Shown piece after piece: positions 39,528 to 47,798 of a stretch of DNA of 64,000 nt. Under the pieces are notes generated by a model that worked only from the letters and a program-made list of their open reading frames with translations, did no database searches and was not told the origin of the DNA. The DNA comes from Paenibacillus sp. 1781tsa1 (GTDB lineage Bacteria; Bacillota; Bacilli; Paenibacillales; Paenibacillaceae): contig NZ_JAMYWY010000001.1 in the NCBI RefSeq assembly GCF_024159265.1, forward strand, positions 5,456,001-5,520,000, read 5' to 3'. How positions within the stretch are numbered: the first letter of the stretch is position 1; the number at the start of each line of letters is the position of its first letter. The position numbers were made by a program, and so were the translations under genes.

Positions 39528-40399
39528 TATTCTTTTACCTCAGGCGGGATAATGACAATCAGCTCTTTCCAATCAAGGAAACTTGCATATGGCTCAATTG
39601 TAGCTGTTTTTGTTAAACCATACTCACTTTTCTCGACACTCTTCACTTTCCCAATCCTCATGTACTTCGGAAAATTGTTAATAATTCCGGAGGAGATGAT
39701 CTCATCATCCTTTTGGATATTAGAATCTTCTGAGATTTTGGTCATCTTGAGCATGCCCGTCTTCGGATCATAACTCTCAATCATACCAAATACTTTCTCC
39801 TTACCTACTGCCGTTGCTGCAATGGCATTGGATGTTGGATCATTGGCGTCCATGGACGTTAACAGATTAACTGTTGATGTATAGGAGCTGACATGACTAA
39901 TCACGCCGACTAGCCCTTCCTGCGAGGTTACGGCCATACCCGGCTTAATTCCCGCATTTTCACCGATATCAATGTTAATGGTTCTGCTATTCGGATCTGA
40001 ATTGGCACTGATAACCTGAGCAATTCGTGAACCGTAATTATACCGATTCTTCTGTTCTTCGGTGAAATTGAGCGCTTTCTGAAGCTGCTCATTCACTTGC
40101 TCCATATCATTGTACTTCAGCCGATCCCGGGTATAGTGACCCATCGCGATGCGAAGCTCTTCATTCTCATCATATACCGTACGCATGTTCGCTACATCTT
40201 TGAAAAAGCCCGCTACATAAGAAGCGGGCTTGTAAAATACGTATTGTACAAATCCAACTGAATCCTTCAGGAATTTCTCCGGCCAGGATAGAGTGGTTCG
40301 CGGACTGAGCGTAAAGCCCATTAACGCGATAAATGTAACAAGGCCCACCAGCAAAACAAAAAGTCTTTTGTTGCCTAGCAGTTTAAACAGTTCGAACAC
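39527..40399 (-). CDS. mreC: Rod shape-determining protein MreC
   Basis: MreC is a bitopic protein linking MreB to wall synthases. The 290-residue product has a short cytoplasmic N-terminus, one membrane helix (12-32), a coiled coil (about 75-120) and the two-barrel beta domain (RIAQVISANSDPNSRTINIDIGENAGI; GMAVTSQEGLVGVI). Confidence 0.95.
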   Translation of the reverse strand: MFELFKLLGNKRLFVLLVGLVTFIALMGFTLSPRTTLSWPEKFLKDSVGFVQYVFYKPASYVAGFFKDVANMRTVYDENEELRIAMGHYTRDRLKYNDMEQVNEQLQKALNFTEEQKNRYNYGSRIAQVISANSDPNSRTINIDIGENAGIKPGMAVTSQEGLVGVISHVSSYTSTVNLLTSMDANDPTSNAIAATAVGKEKVFGMIESYDPKTGMLKMTKISEDSNIQKDDEIISSGIINNFPKYMRIGKVKSVEKSEYGLTKTATIEPYASFLDWKELIVIIPPEVKE

Positions 40400-40539
40400 C
40401 CTCTAACATCCATATTCTCTTCCGAGCCATGCCCGGCGGGGAGACTGTCAGACTTGTAGTCCCTGCGAGAATATCAGCCGATCCTCCCCTGTTAAGCGGG
40501 TAATAGCTCATCCCCGGGGTTAACCGGGTCCTCTATAAA

Positions 40540-40568
40540 GATATCTTGCCACTCAGTCACTATGTCAA
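40540..40568 (-). promoter_or_regulatory. Candidate promoter for mreC-mreD-minC-minD
   Basis: A perfect TTGACA (40568-40563 on minus), 17-nt spacer, GATATC (40545-40540). It lies in the 185-bp gap between mreB and mreC. The -10 is weak; TATCTT two bases further on is an alternative. Confidence 0.45.
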
Positions 40569-40584
40569 GTTAGGCAAATACCGA

Positions 40585-41619
40585 TTAACGTTTGGAACGA
40601 ACTGCCGAACTGCTTCTGCTTTTGAACAAATGAATATTCTCTAGCGCTTTACCTGTTCCGATCGCCACACAATCCAGCGGGTTCTCGGCCACAATGACAG
40701 GCATTCCTGTTTCACCAGCCAGAAGCTTGTCCAGATTGCGCAGAAGCGCCCCACCACCTGTAAGAACGATTCCACGATCCATGATATCGGCCGCGAGTTC
40801 AGGTGGGCATTTTTCGAGCGTTACTTTTACCGCTTCAACAATTGCATTCACCGTATCAGCCAATGCTTCGCTGATCTCGTCAGAAGTAATCGTAATGGTC
40901 TTCGGCAGACCTGTAACGAGGTCACGTCCACGAATTTCCATCGTTTCTACTTGCTCCAATGGCATTGCCGATCCGATGTCCATCTTCAACTGCTCCGATG
41001 TACGCTCACCGATCATCAGATTGTATTGACGTTTGATGTACTGGATAACGGATTCATCCATCTCGTCACCTGCTACGCGAACCGAACGGCTCGTAACAAT
41101 CCCACCAAGAGAGATAACAGCCACTTCCGTTGTACCGCCACCAATATCGACAACCATACTACCTGTTGGTTCCCATACAGGCAAATCTGCACCAATTGCA
41201 GCTGCAAAAGGCTCTTCAATTGTATAGGCTTCACGTGCTCCAGCCTGTTTCGTTGCATCTTCAACCGCACGTTGTTCTACTGCCGTGATCCCGGATGGTA
41301 CACATACCATCACGTTTGGATGACGTTGGAACATGGAGCGTTGTTTCTGTGCCTCACGGATGAAATATTTGATCATTGTTGCCGTTGTATCAAAGTCAGC
41401 GATAACGCCATCTTTCATTGGACGAATGGCACGAATGTTACCTGGTGTACGTCCAATCATTTTTTTGGCGGCTTCACCTACTGCCTCAATGCTTTTTGTA
41501 TCTGTGCGTATAGCGACAACCGAAGGTTCGCGCACCACAATTCCTTTTCCTCGTACATAAACCAACGTATTTGCTGTCCCCAAGTCAATACCCAAATCTT
41601 TCGTAAAACCACCAAACAT
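40585..41619 (-). CDS. mreB: Rod shape-determining protein MreB
   Basis: MreB is the actin homologue that guides lateral wall synthesis. The 344-residue protein has the phosphate-1 motif DLGTANTLVYVRGKG (11-25), phosphate-2 VVDIGGGTTEVAVISLGG and the adenosine motif GIVLTGGGALLRNLD. The start at 41619 follows AAAGGAGAT. A 182-bp leader with two short hairpins precedes it. Confidence 0.98.
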   Translation of the reverse strand: MFGGFTKDLGIDLGTANTLVYVRGKGIVVREPSVVAIRTDTKSIEAVGEAAKKMIGRTPGNIRAIRPMKDGVIADFDTTATMIKYFIREAQKQRSMFQRHPNVMVCVPSGITAVEQRAVEDATKQAGAREAYTIEEPFAAAIGADLPVWEPTGSMVVDIGGGTTEVAVISLGGIVTSRSVRVAGDEMDESVIQYIKRQYNLMIGERTSEQLKMDIGSAMPLEQVETMEIRGRDLVTGLPKTITITSDEISEALADTVNAIVEAVKVTLEKCPPELAADIMDRGIVLTGGGALLRNLDKLLAGETGMPVIVAENPLDCVAIGTGKALENIHLFKSRSSSAVRSKR

Positions 41620-41801
41620 AACATAATCTCCTTTTCTGCCTCATATAGCCGCTCTATTCTGATTCAGAGCGTGATAATTTCATTCCCACGTAACACGTGG
41701 AGCTAATATTCGCATTTGTTTTTTTCATTTGTAAAGTGAACCTATCTTTTACGGACAACGCCGTTAACATTCATAGGAAAACATCAACGCCAACCATTAT
41801 A

Positions 41802-42491
41802 TTATACTAAGCCCTTCTCCTTCAAACTTACGTACGTTCCATCTCCGATAATAATATGATCAAGCACGTCAATGCCAACAATAGCACCTGCTTCAATCAG
41901 TCTCTTGGTTATTTGGATATCCTCCGGACTGGGCGTAGGATCACCGCTCGGATGGTTGTGTGCGCACACAATAGATGCGCTGCTGCATTTGATGGCAGCC
42001 CGGAACACTTCACGCGGATGTACAATCGAAGCGTTAAGGCTGCCCATGGAGAGTGTTTCCTGGGCAATAATATGATTTTTGCTATTCAAAAAGAGACACA
42101 CAAAATGTTCTTTTTGCAAGTAACGCAATTGTTCGATCAGGATATCAGCTGCATCACGCGGTGTACGAATTGAAGTTGACTGTGTGAGTCTGCTCTTGGC
42201 AATTCGATGACCCAGCTCAATGCCAGCTTTCAATTGCACAGCCTTGGCATTGCCAATCCCTTTCATCGTGGTCAGTTCTTCCAGACTCAAATCCATCAAC
42301 GAGCGAATGCCACCCGCTTCGGCCAGAATCCGCTGTGCCATATGCACCGCGGATTCCTGTCTTGTGCCTGTTCGAAGTAAAATTGCCAGCAATTCAGCAT
42401 GGCTTAAAGCGCCCGCCCCGTATTCCATCATGCGTTCTCTCGGGCGTTCTTCCTGGGGGATGTCGCGCATCATGTATTGAGGCGACTCCAT
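41802..42491 (-). CDS. radC: RadC family JAB1/MPN-domain protein
   Basis: The 229-residue protein has an N-terminal helix-hairpin-helix-like region (LTTMKGIGNAKAVQLKAG) and a C-terminal JAMM metal site with His178, His180 and Asp184 in CAHNHPSGDPTPSPED. Despite the name, a DNA repair role is doubtful and the cellular function is unsettled. The maf-radC-mreB order is conserved in Bacillales. Confidence 0.95.
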   Translation of the reverse strand: MESPQYMMRDIPQEERPRERMMEYGAGALSHAELLAILLRTGTRQESAVHMAQRILAEAGGIRSLMDLSLEELTTMKGIGNAKAVQLKAGIELGHRIAKSRLTQSTSIRTPRDAADILIEQLRYLQKEHFVCLFLNSKNHIIAQETLSMGSLNASIVHPREVFRAAIKCSSASIVCAHNHPSGDPTPSPEDIQITKRLIEAGAIVGIDVLDHIIIGDGTYVSLKEKGLV

Positions 42492-42528
42492 ATGTTCCCT
42501 CTTTTCATTTCACAACATTTGGCTTCGT

Positions 42529-43140
42529 TCAAGTTCGTGGCAACACATGTACGCCGAACCCGTCCAACATGTCACTTAGCAAGGATAGCGGCAAGCCAAC
42601 CACATTAAAATAACATCCTTCAATACGGTCGATCAGTGAAGCGCCAATGCCCTGAATGGCATAAGATCCCGCCTTGTCTGAAGGCTCACCTGTCTTCACA
42701 TAAGCACGGATGGTTGCATCCGACAGTTCTTTCATTGTGACATCGGTCTGGCGGTAATGAACTAACGACTGTCCATTGCCCGCATCAATACAAGCGACGC
42801 CCGTAAACACCCGATGTACACGGCCCTGCAGCCGGGATAACATACGTTCAGCATCCGCTTCGTCTACAGGTTTGCCTAGAATCTCACCATCCAGAACAAC
42901 AACAGTGTCACTGCCAACAATAATGGAATCCTGCTCGCGGCCTTCAAGCCCGCGATACACGGCAAGCGCCTTACGCAAAGCAAGCTCCTGTACCGTCTGT
43001 TCAGGTGTCCACTCTGGTGGTGTATCTTCATTGGCATGACTTGGTATTACATCAAACGCTAGGTGGAGTGATGCGATCAGTTCTTTGCGCCGAGGCGATG
43101 TGGAGGCCAGAATAATAGGGCGCTGCTTTGTGTTATCCAA
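42529..43140 (-). CDS. maf: Maf family nucleotide pyrophosphatase
   Basis: Maf proteins hydrolyse non-canonical or damaged nucleoside triphosphates such as dTTP/UTP analogues, and overexpression blocks septation in B. subtilis. The 203-residue protein has LASTSPRRKEL near the N-terminus, the base-binding VGSDTVVVLDGEILGKP, and the KAGSYAIQGIGA motif. The TTG at 43140 is chosen because AAGGAG is nine bases upstream; an ATG at 43170 would add ten residues but lacks a usable site. Confidence 0.94.
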   Translation of the reverse strand: MDNTKQRPIILASTSPRRKELIASLHLAFDVIPSHANEDTPPEWTPEQTVQELALRKALAVYRGLEGREQDSIIVGSDTVVVLDGEILGKPVDEADAERMLSRLQGRVHRVFTGVACIDAGNGQSLVHYRQTDVTMKELSDATIRAYVKTGEPSDKAGSYAIQGIGASLIDRIEGCYFNVVGLPLSLLSDMLDGFGVHVLPRT

Positions 43141-43234
43141 AATGAACGGCTCCTTATGCCACGGCAACATCCTGTCCGGATCACGATAATAGATGTCACT
43201 GGATTAATTTTTTTCGTCATAACTCGTCATTCTC

Positions 43235-43477
43235 CTACAGTCTGCGATACAGCCACACAGCGGCAATCATACCGATCAGACTCAGAAGGCTCATTTGAAA
43301 TTGAAGTGAAATATCATAACTGATAATATCAAGATCAGCCTGCGGTGACCAACGTATGGTCGTGGCTTTCGTAAGAAAGGCTACTGCCTTAACAGGCTGC
43401 AGTGCCTTGGCGATCCACGCTCCGGCCATCCAGCCGAGCAGCAGAAACAGCAATAACATGCCGAAGTTTTTTTTCAT
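43235..43477 (-). CDS. DUF4321 small membrane protein
   Basis: An 80-residue protein with membrane segments at about 5-25 and 60-77 and a central region ending in DIISYDISLQFQMSLLSLIG, matching my recollection of DUF4321 proteins, which sit near maf and mre genes in Firmicutes. Function unknown. The start at 43477 (MKKNFGML) follows GAGGGAAG; a longer frame to 43513 is less likely. Confidence 0.75.
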   Translation of the reverse strand: MKKNFGMLLLFLLLGWMAGAWIAKALQPVKAVAFLTKATTIRWSPQADLDIISYDISLQFQMSLLSLIGMIAAVWLYRRL

Positions 43478-43544
43478 CGGTAATCTTCCCTCGCCATTTT
43501 TTGACACCCACATTATTATACGGGGTTTTGTACGTCAATACAAA

Positions 43545-43588
43545 CACAAATCCGGCAAGGGGAACTATTTCCAGTTCCTTGCCGGATG
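43545..43588 (-). terminator. Terminator after spoIIB
   Basis: A long stem ATCCGGCAAGG/CCTTGCCGGAT extended by GAAC/GTTC around TATTTCCA-type loop, followed on the minus strand by TTTGTGTTTG. Confidence 0.8.
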
Positions 43589-43622
43589 GGTATTTCGAAG
43601 CGTTGTTATGGGAAAGAGCATG

Positions 43623-44849
43623 TTACTGCTTAATCGCTTCGAGCCATTTTTTCTGCTGTAGTACATATTCCATCAGATCAGACTGCACGGACCACATGTG
43701 CACATCATCCGGGTTCTTGTTGTACTCTGCAATAGCCGTTATTGCATCGTTCATTGATTTCTCCATTCCACCAACAATAGGTTGTACCTCCGCAGTCAGG
43801 CCGGGTGAGAGGCTATTCAAACCGGTTAACCATGACTGGTGCTTATTCTGAATCGCGGTCATCGTTTCTGCAGAGACTGCTGTCGGTGCGGATTGTCCCA
43901 ACTGCTGAATGGACAAGGTAGACAATTGTTCGACCAGTGCAGAACTGTTTGTGAAGAAAAGCTGCACATCCTCTTGCTTGCCACCGAATATAGCCGGATT
44001 GATCTCAGGGTTCACAATCTCCTTGACATACAGTTCGACTCCCTGAGCTTTTAGCCTGGAGCTAAGTAGCTTGGCCTCTTCACGATCAGCCGAAATGCCT
44101 GCATATACTCGATTGCCATCTTCAGGATCAGACCCTGCCGCTATACCTGCCTGAGCCAGCTCAAGCTTAGCCTGCTCAGCTCGTTCAGGAGAACTGAACA
44201 CGCCGTATTGAAGTGCATAATACGTGCTGCCAGTCGCCGCTGTCTGTTGCTGCGCTGTACCTGCAGCCCCCTCCTGACCAGTCACTGTGGAAACTGCCTG
44301 ATTGGCGGGCAGAAGATCACCTGGCTTGACGGCTCCTTCTTTATTAAAAAATGAAAGAATAACCATGCCAAAAAGTGCTCCGGTAACAAGCGCCCCAGTG
44401 ACAGAACCAATCATTTTCCAGCCCCTTGGAGGGCGATTGCGCTTATAGGAATAGTTCTCGGAATCTGCAAGCCAGTCGTGGCCCAGATCATCCTGGGCAT
44501 AAGACAGATGGCGACGCTCTTCCTCCGGATCTTCTGAATAATTATCATAACCGTAGCCGGAACGGTTCCCCAAATAATGGGGTGCATCCAAGTTCAAGTT
44601 CGAATCAGGGCTCACCCGCTCGTCAGGTTCAGGTACAGTAGAGCTTGTAAGCACCGTCTCTCCCCAGTCTCCGGGGATATCCTCAGGCGTCCATGATGGG
44701 GTTGCATCCATCTGTTTAGGCGTTAGCGGTTGATTATGCGGTACTTCTTCACTTAACGTCACCAATGGACTGGACGCGGAACTCCTCTTGTTTCCAGGCT
44801 TGTCCGACTCATGATCCCCGAAGCGAAACGTCATTCTAGCATTGCTCAC
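43623..44849 (-). CDS. spoIIB: SPOR-domain membrane protein, SpoIIB-like
   Basis: SpoIIB is a bitopic SPOR protein acting at the sporulation septum during engulfment. The 408-residue protein has a long acidic cytoplasmic N-terminal region, one membrane helix (about 151-171, ending ILSFFNKEG), a SPOR-like domain (YYALQYGVFSSPERAEQAKLEL onward, about 209-280) and a helical C-terminal domain. The GTG at 44849 follows AAAGGAGAGG; the frame is open to 44912 upstream. The location between maf and folC matches spoIIB of B. subtilis; sequence similarity beyond SPOR is not obvious, so the orthology rests mainly on position and architecture. Confidence 0.75.
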   Translation of the reverse strand: MSNARMTFRFGDHESDKPGNKRSSASSPLVTLSEEVPHNQPLTPKQMDATPSWTPEDIPGDWGETVLTSSTVPEPDERVSPDSNLNLDAPHYLGNRSGYGYDNYSEDPEEERRHLSYAQDDLGHDWLADSENYSYKRNRPPRGWKMIGSVTGALVTGALFGMVILSFFNKEGAVKPGDLLPANQAVSTVTGQEGAAGTAQQQTAATGSTYYALQYGVFSSPERAEQAKLELAQAGIAAGSDPEDGNRVYAGISADREEAKLLSSRLKAQGVELYVKEIVNPEINPAIFGGKQEDVQLFFTNSSALVEQLSTLSIQQLGQSAPTAVSAETMTAIQNKHQSWLTGLNSLSPGLTAEVQPIVGGMEKSMNDAITAIAEYNKNPDDVHMWSVQSDLMEYVLQQKKWLEAIKQ

Positions 44850-44920
44850 CCGTACCCTCTCCTTTGTCCCATTTATATCAGCTATATGCAGAGAAGGCAG
44901 AATACATTCCAATTAACGCA

Positions 44921-44953
44921 AAAAAAACGCCTGCTTCGTATCGAAGACAGGCG
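44921..44953 (-). terminator. Terminator after murC
   Basis: Minus-strand stem CGCCTG/CAGGCG with inner CTTCG/CGAAG, followed by TTTTTTTT. Confidence 0.9.
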
Positions 44954-44967
44954 ATTTCTCAGTTGAT

Positions 44968-46350
44968 TTATTTCAAGCCTTTGGCAAGGGTATCGCCGAC
45001 TTTCCAGATATCACCCGCACCCATCGTAATCACCAGGTCTCCTGGCTGCAAACGATGCTGCAGATCAGCTACAACTTCTTCTTTCGTAGGAAGGTACCGT
45101 GCAGATGCATTACTGTTTTGAACGATTAGTTCAACCAGTTTGGCTGAGGTTACCCCTTCGATCTGTTTTTCGCCCGCAGGAGAATAGATATCTGTAATAA
45201 GCACCTCATCCGCTTCCGCGAAAGCACGACTGAACGCATCCAACAGGAAGAACGTACGCGTATAACGCTGTGGCTGGAATACCGCAATAATGCGTTTGCC
45301 TGTTGCTTTGGCTGCACTAATGGTCGCTTCAATCTCAGTCGGGTGATGCGCATAATCATCAATGATCAGCATATCACGCGCCTCGCCCAATACCTGGAAT
45401 CTGCGTTTGGCTCCGTGGAACTGGATAATCGCTGCCACAATCTTCTCAAATGGAATACCTGCTTCCAGACAGGTAATTACAGTAGCCATGGCATTATAAA
45501 CGTTATGCTTACCTGGCACTGATAATTCCACCGTGCCCATAGCAGCACCCTGATGATTCATCGTAAAGGAGATACGGCGATCACCCAGTACAATATCCGT
45601 TGCCGTATAATCCGCAGCACGATCAATACCATAGGTTGTAATCCGTGACTTGAGTTCTGGCAAAATCGCTTGAACATTCTCGTCGTCAGAGCACACAATG
45701 GCTGTTCCTTCCGGACGAATCTGGCTCAGGAACTGCACATAAGCCTTTTTGAGCTCCTCAAAATCACTGTTGTAATTCTCCAGATGATCTGCCTCAATAT
45801 TGGTTACAATACCGAGCCATGGATGGTACTGCAAAAATGAGCCATCGCTCTCGTCCGCCTCAGCGACTACCCAGTCGCCCTGGCCCGCCTTGGCGTTGGT
45901 GCCCACATTCATGATCTCTCCGCCAATGATATATGTCGGATCCGTATCACATTTATCCATAACCAGTGCAATCATGGATGAGGTGGTTGTTTTACCGTGA
46001 GCTCCAGCCACAGCCACACCTTTACGTTCGTTCAACAAACGTGCAAGCATCTGGGAACGATGTAGAATCGGAATGTTCAGCTCTGCAGCCGCTACCCGTT
46101 CCACATTATCAGCAGGCGCTGCCGTAGAGTATACAACCAGGTCTGCTCCAGTGACGTGCTCTGCCGTATGTCCGATATATATTTTCGCTCCCTTGGCTGC
46201 CAACTTCTCGGTCAACTCCTGTGAAGCGACATCCGATCCGGTAACGGTGTATCCCATTTCCAACATAACTCTTGCGATGGCACTCATGCCATATCCGCCA
46301 ATCCCTATAAAATGAACGTGTTCCGATGTATTTAACAAAACTTTCACCAA
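44968..46350 (-). CDS. murC: UDP-N-acetylmuramate-L-alanine ligase
   Basis: MurC adds L-Ala to UDP-MurNAc, the first peptide-stem step of wall synthesis. The 460-residue protein has the N-terminal Rossmann-like HFIGIGGYGMSAIA, the Mur ATP-binding motif AHGKTTTS (117-124), VAEADESDGSF, and IDDYAHHPTEI. Its start overlaps the folC end by 7 bp. B. subtilis has murC elsewhere. Confidence 0.97.
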   Translation of the reverse strand: MVKVLLNTSEHVHFIGIGGYGMSAIARVMLEMGYTVTGSDVASQELTEKLAAKGAKIYIGHTAEHVTGADLVVYSTAAPADNVERVAAAELNIPILHRSQMLARLLNERKGVAVAGAHGKTTTSSMIALVMDKCDTDPTYIIGGEIMNVGTNAKAGQGDWVVAEADESDGSFLQYHPWLGIVTNIEADHLENYNSDFEELKKAYVQFLSQIRPEGTAIVCSDDENVQAILPELKSRITTYGIDRAADYTATDIVLGDRRISFTMNHQGAAMGTVELSVPGKHNVYNAMATVITCLEAGIPFEKIVAAIIQFHGAKRRFQVLGEARDMLIIDDYAHHPTEIEATISAAKATGKRIIAVFQPQRYTRTFFLLDAFSRAFAEADEVLITDIYSPAGEKQIEGVTSAKLVELIVQNSNASARYLPTKEEVVADLQHRLQPGDLVITMGAGDIWKVGDTLAKGLK

Positions 46351-47720
46351 CCTTTTTCAGAATCGGTTTGATGCAAAAGGGCTGCCCGCACATCCGCAAT
46401 CAGGTACAGTGTGCCGGAGACCACCCCCAGATCTTCCGCTTCCGTCCGTGACTTCAATAGATCAAGTGCCTTTGCCCATTCGGGCTCGACGATGATTTCC
46501 AGTTCCTTCTTCGCAATGGCGGGACGTACCCGTTCGACAATCTGCAGCAATTCGGCTGCATCCATTTTGCGTCGGAAATCTGGCTCGGTCAGGATCAGCG
46601 TATCCACTAGTGGCAGTATATGCTGCAAATACGCTTCGTGATGCTTATTTGCCAACATACCCATCATCAAAATTAACTTGTTGTGAGGATAGACTTCCGT
46701 AATGCTCTTGGCCAGTGACTCTGCCCCTTCCGGATTATGTGCTCCATCGAGCACAATTCGGGGTTGATCGACGACTTTTTCGAATCTTCCCGCCCAGAAA
46801 GCATTCTCCAGTCCAAGTGCAATATCGTTGTCATCCAGCATAAATGCCATGTATTGTCTAAGCAATTCAAGCACCATCAGTGCGGCCGCAGCATTGTCAC
46901 ATTGATGTGAGCCCTGCATGCGTATGCGAACGTCCAGATCACGAAACGGGCCGGTAAAATGAAAAGATTGTCCGTTCTCATTACTCTCCAGTCGATGATA
47001 AGAGAATTGATCTCCAGCCAAATACAGGCTTGATTGAAGCTGCTGTGCTTTCTCCTGAATCACTTTCACAGCTTCGGGTTGCGTCGCGCAGGTCACAACG
47101 GGTACTCCCGGCTTGATAATGCCTGCCTTTTCTCCAGCAATCTGCTCAATCGTATCTCCAAGCACATCCGTGTGATCCATACCAATGTTGGTGATGACGG
47201 ACACAACAGGCGAAACAATATTCGTTACGTCCATCCTTCCCCCCAGCCCCGTCTCCCATACCACAACATCAGGGTAGCACTCTTCTGCATAATACAGAAG
47301 CGCGAGAGCCGTGGACACCTCAAACATCGTTGGGGAACCAAGCGGAGAAGATGCCATTTCCATAACCAGCGGGCGCAGACGGTTAGAGATCTTCAACAGA
47401 ATCTCTTCCGGAATATCCTCGCCGTTGTATTGAAAACGGTTCGTAAACTTGGTGATATAAGGCGACGTAAAGGTACCCACATCATATCCAGCCTGAAGAA
47501 GCACTGACGTCAAAAAAGCGCAAGTCGAACCTTTGCCGTTCGTTCCCGCGACGTGAATAAATTTGAGACGCTGGTGAGGATTGCCTAACATAGACATCAG
47601 ACTCTCGATTCGTTCCAATCCAGGTCGTATGCCAAAAGGAATAAGGCCATTGATCCAGTCCACGGCCTCGTTATACGTAAGTAAAGGAGCTGCTGCATCT
47701 GTCCCGTCTAATTCCGTCAT
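46344..47720 (-). CDS. folC: Folylpolyglutamate/dihydrofolate synthase
   Basis: FolC makes dihydrofolate and extends the folate polyglutamate tail. The 458-residue Mur-ligase-fold protein has HVAGTNGKGST, TSPYITKFTNRFQYN, ETGLGGRMDVTNI, ITNIGMDHTDVLG and VLDGAHNPEG. The ATG at 47720 follows AAGGTG by seven bases; the frame extends 17 codons upstream into the valS terminator. It overlaps murC by 7 bp, so the two related ligases are coupled. Confidence 0.96.
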   Translation of the reverse strand: MTELDGTDAAAPLLTYNEAVDWINGLIPFGIRPGLERIESLMSMLGNPHQRLKFIHVAGTNGKGSTCAFLTSVLLQAGYDVGTFTSPYITKFTNRFQYNGEDIPEEILLKISNRLRPLVMEMASSPLGSPTMFEVSTALALLYYAEECYPDVVVWETGLGGRMDVTNIVSPVVSVITNIGMDHTDVLGDTIEQIAGEKAGIIKPGVPVVTCATQPEAVKVIQEKAQQLQSSLYLAGDQFSYHRLESNENGQSFHFTGPFRDLDVRIRMQGSHQCDNAAAALMVLELLRQYMAFMLDDNDIALGLENAFWAGRFEKVVDQPRIVLDGAHNPEGAESLAKSITEVYPHNKLILMMGMLANKHHEAYLQHILPLVDTLILTEPDFRRKMDAAELLQIVERVRPAIAKKELEIIVEPEWAKALDLLKSRTEAEDLGVVSGTLYLIADVRAALLHQTDSEKGW

Positions 47721-47748
47721 CTGATTCACCTTCGGTTCCGAGTTTGAG

Positions 47749-47787
47749 TGAAAAAAGCGGCCGGATGGCATAATGGCTCTCCATCCG
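47749..47787 (-). terminator. Terminator after valS
   Basis: Minus-strand stem CGGATGG/CCATCCG with a 12-nt loop, then GCCGC and TTTTTT. Confidence 0.65.
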
Positions 47788-47798
47788 ACCCAAATATA

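Noticed and set aside
40951..41706. Plus-strand open frame of 251 codons opposite mreB
   Set aside because: Antisense to a highly conserved gene and composed of improbable Cys/His-rich sequence.
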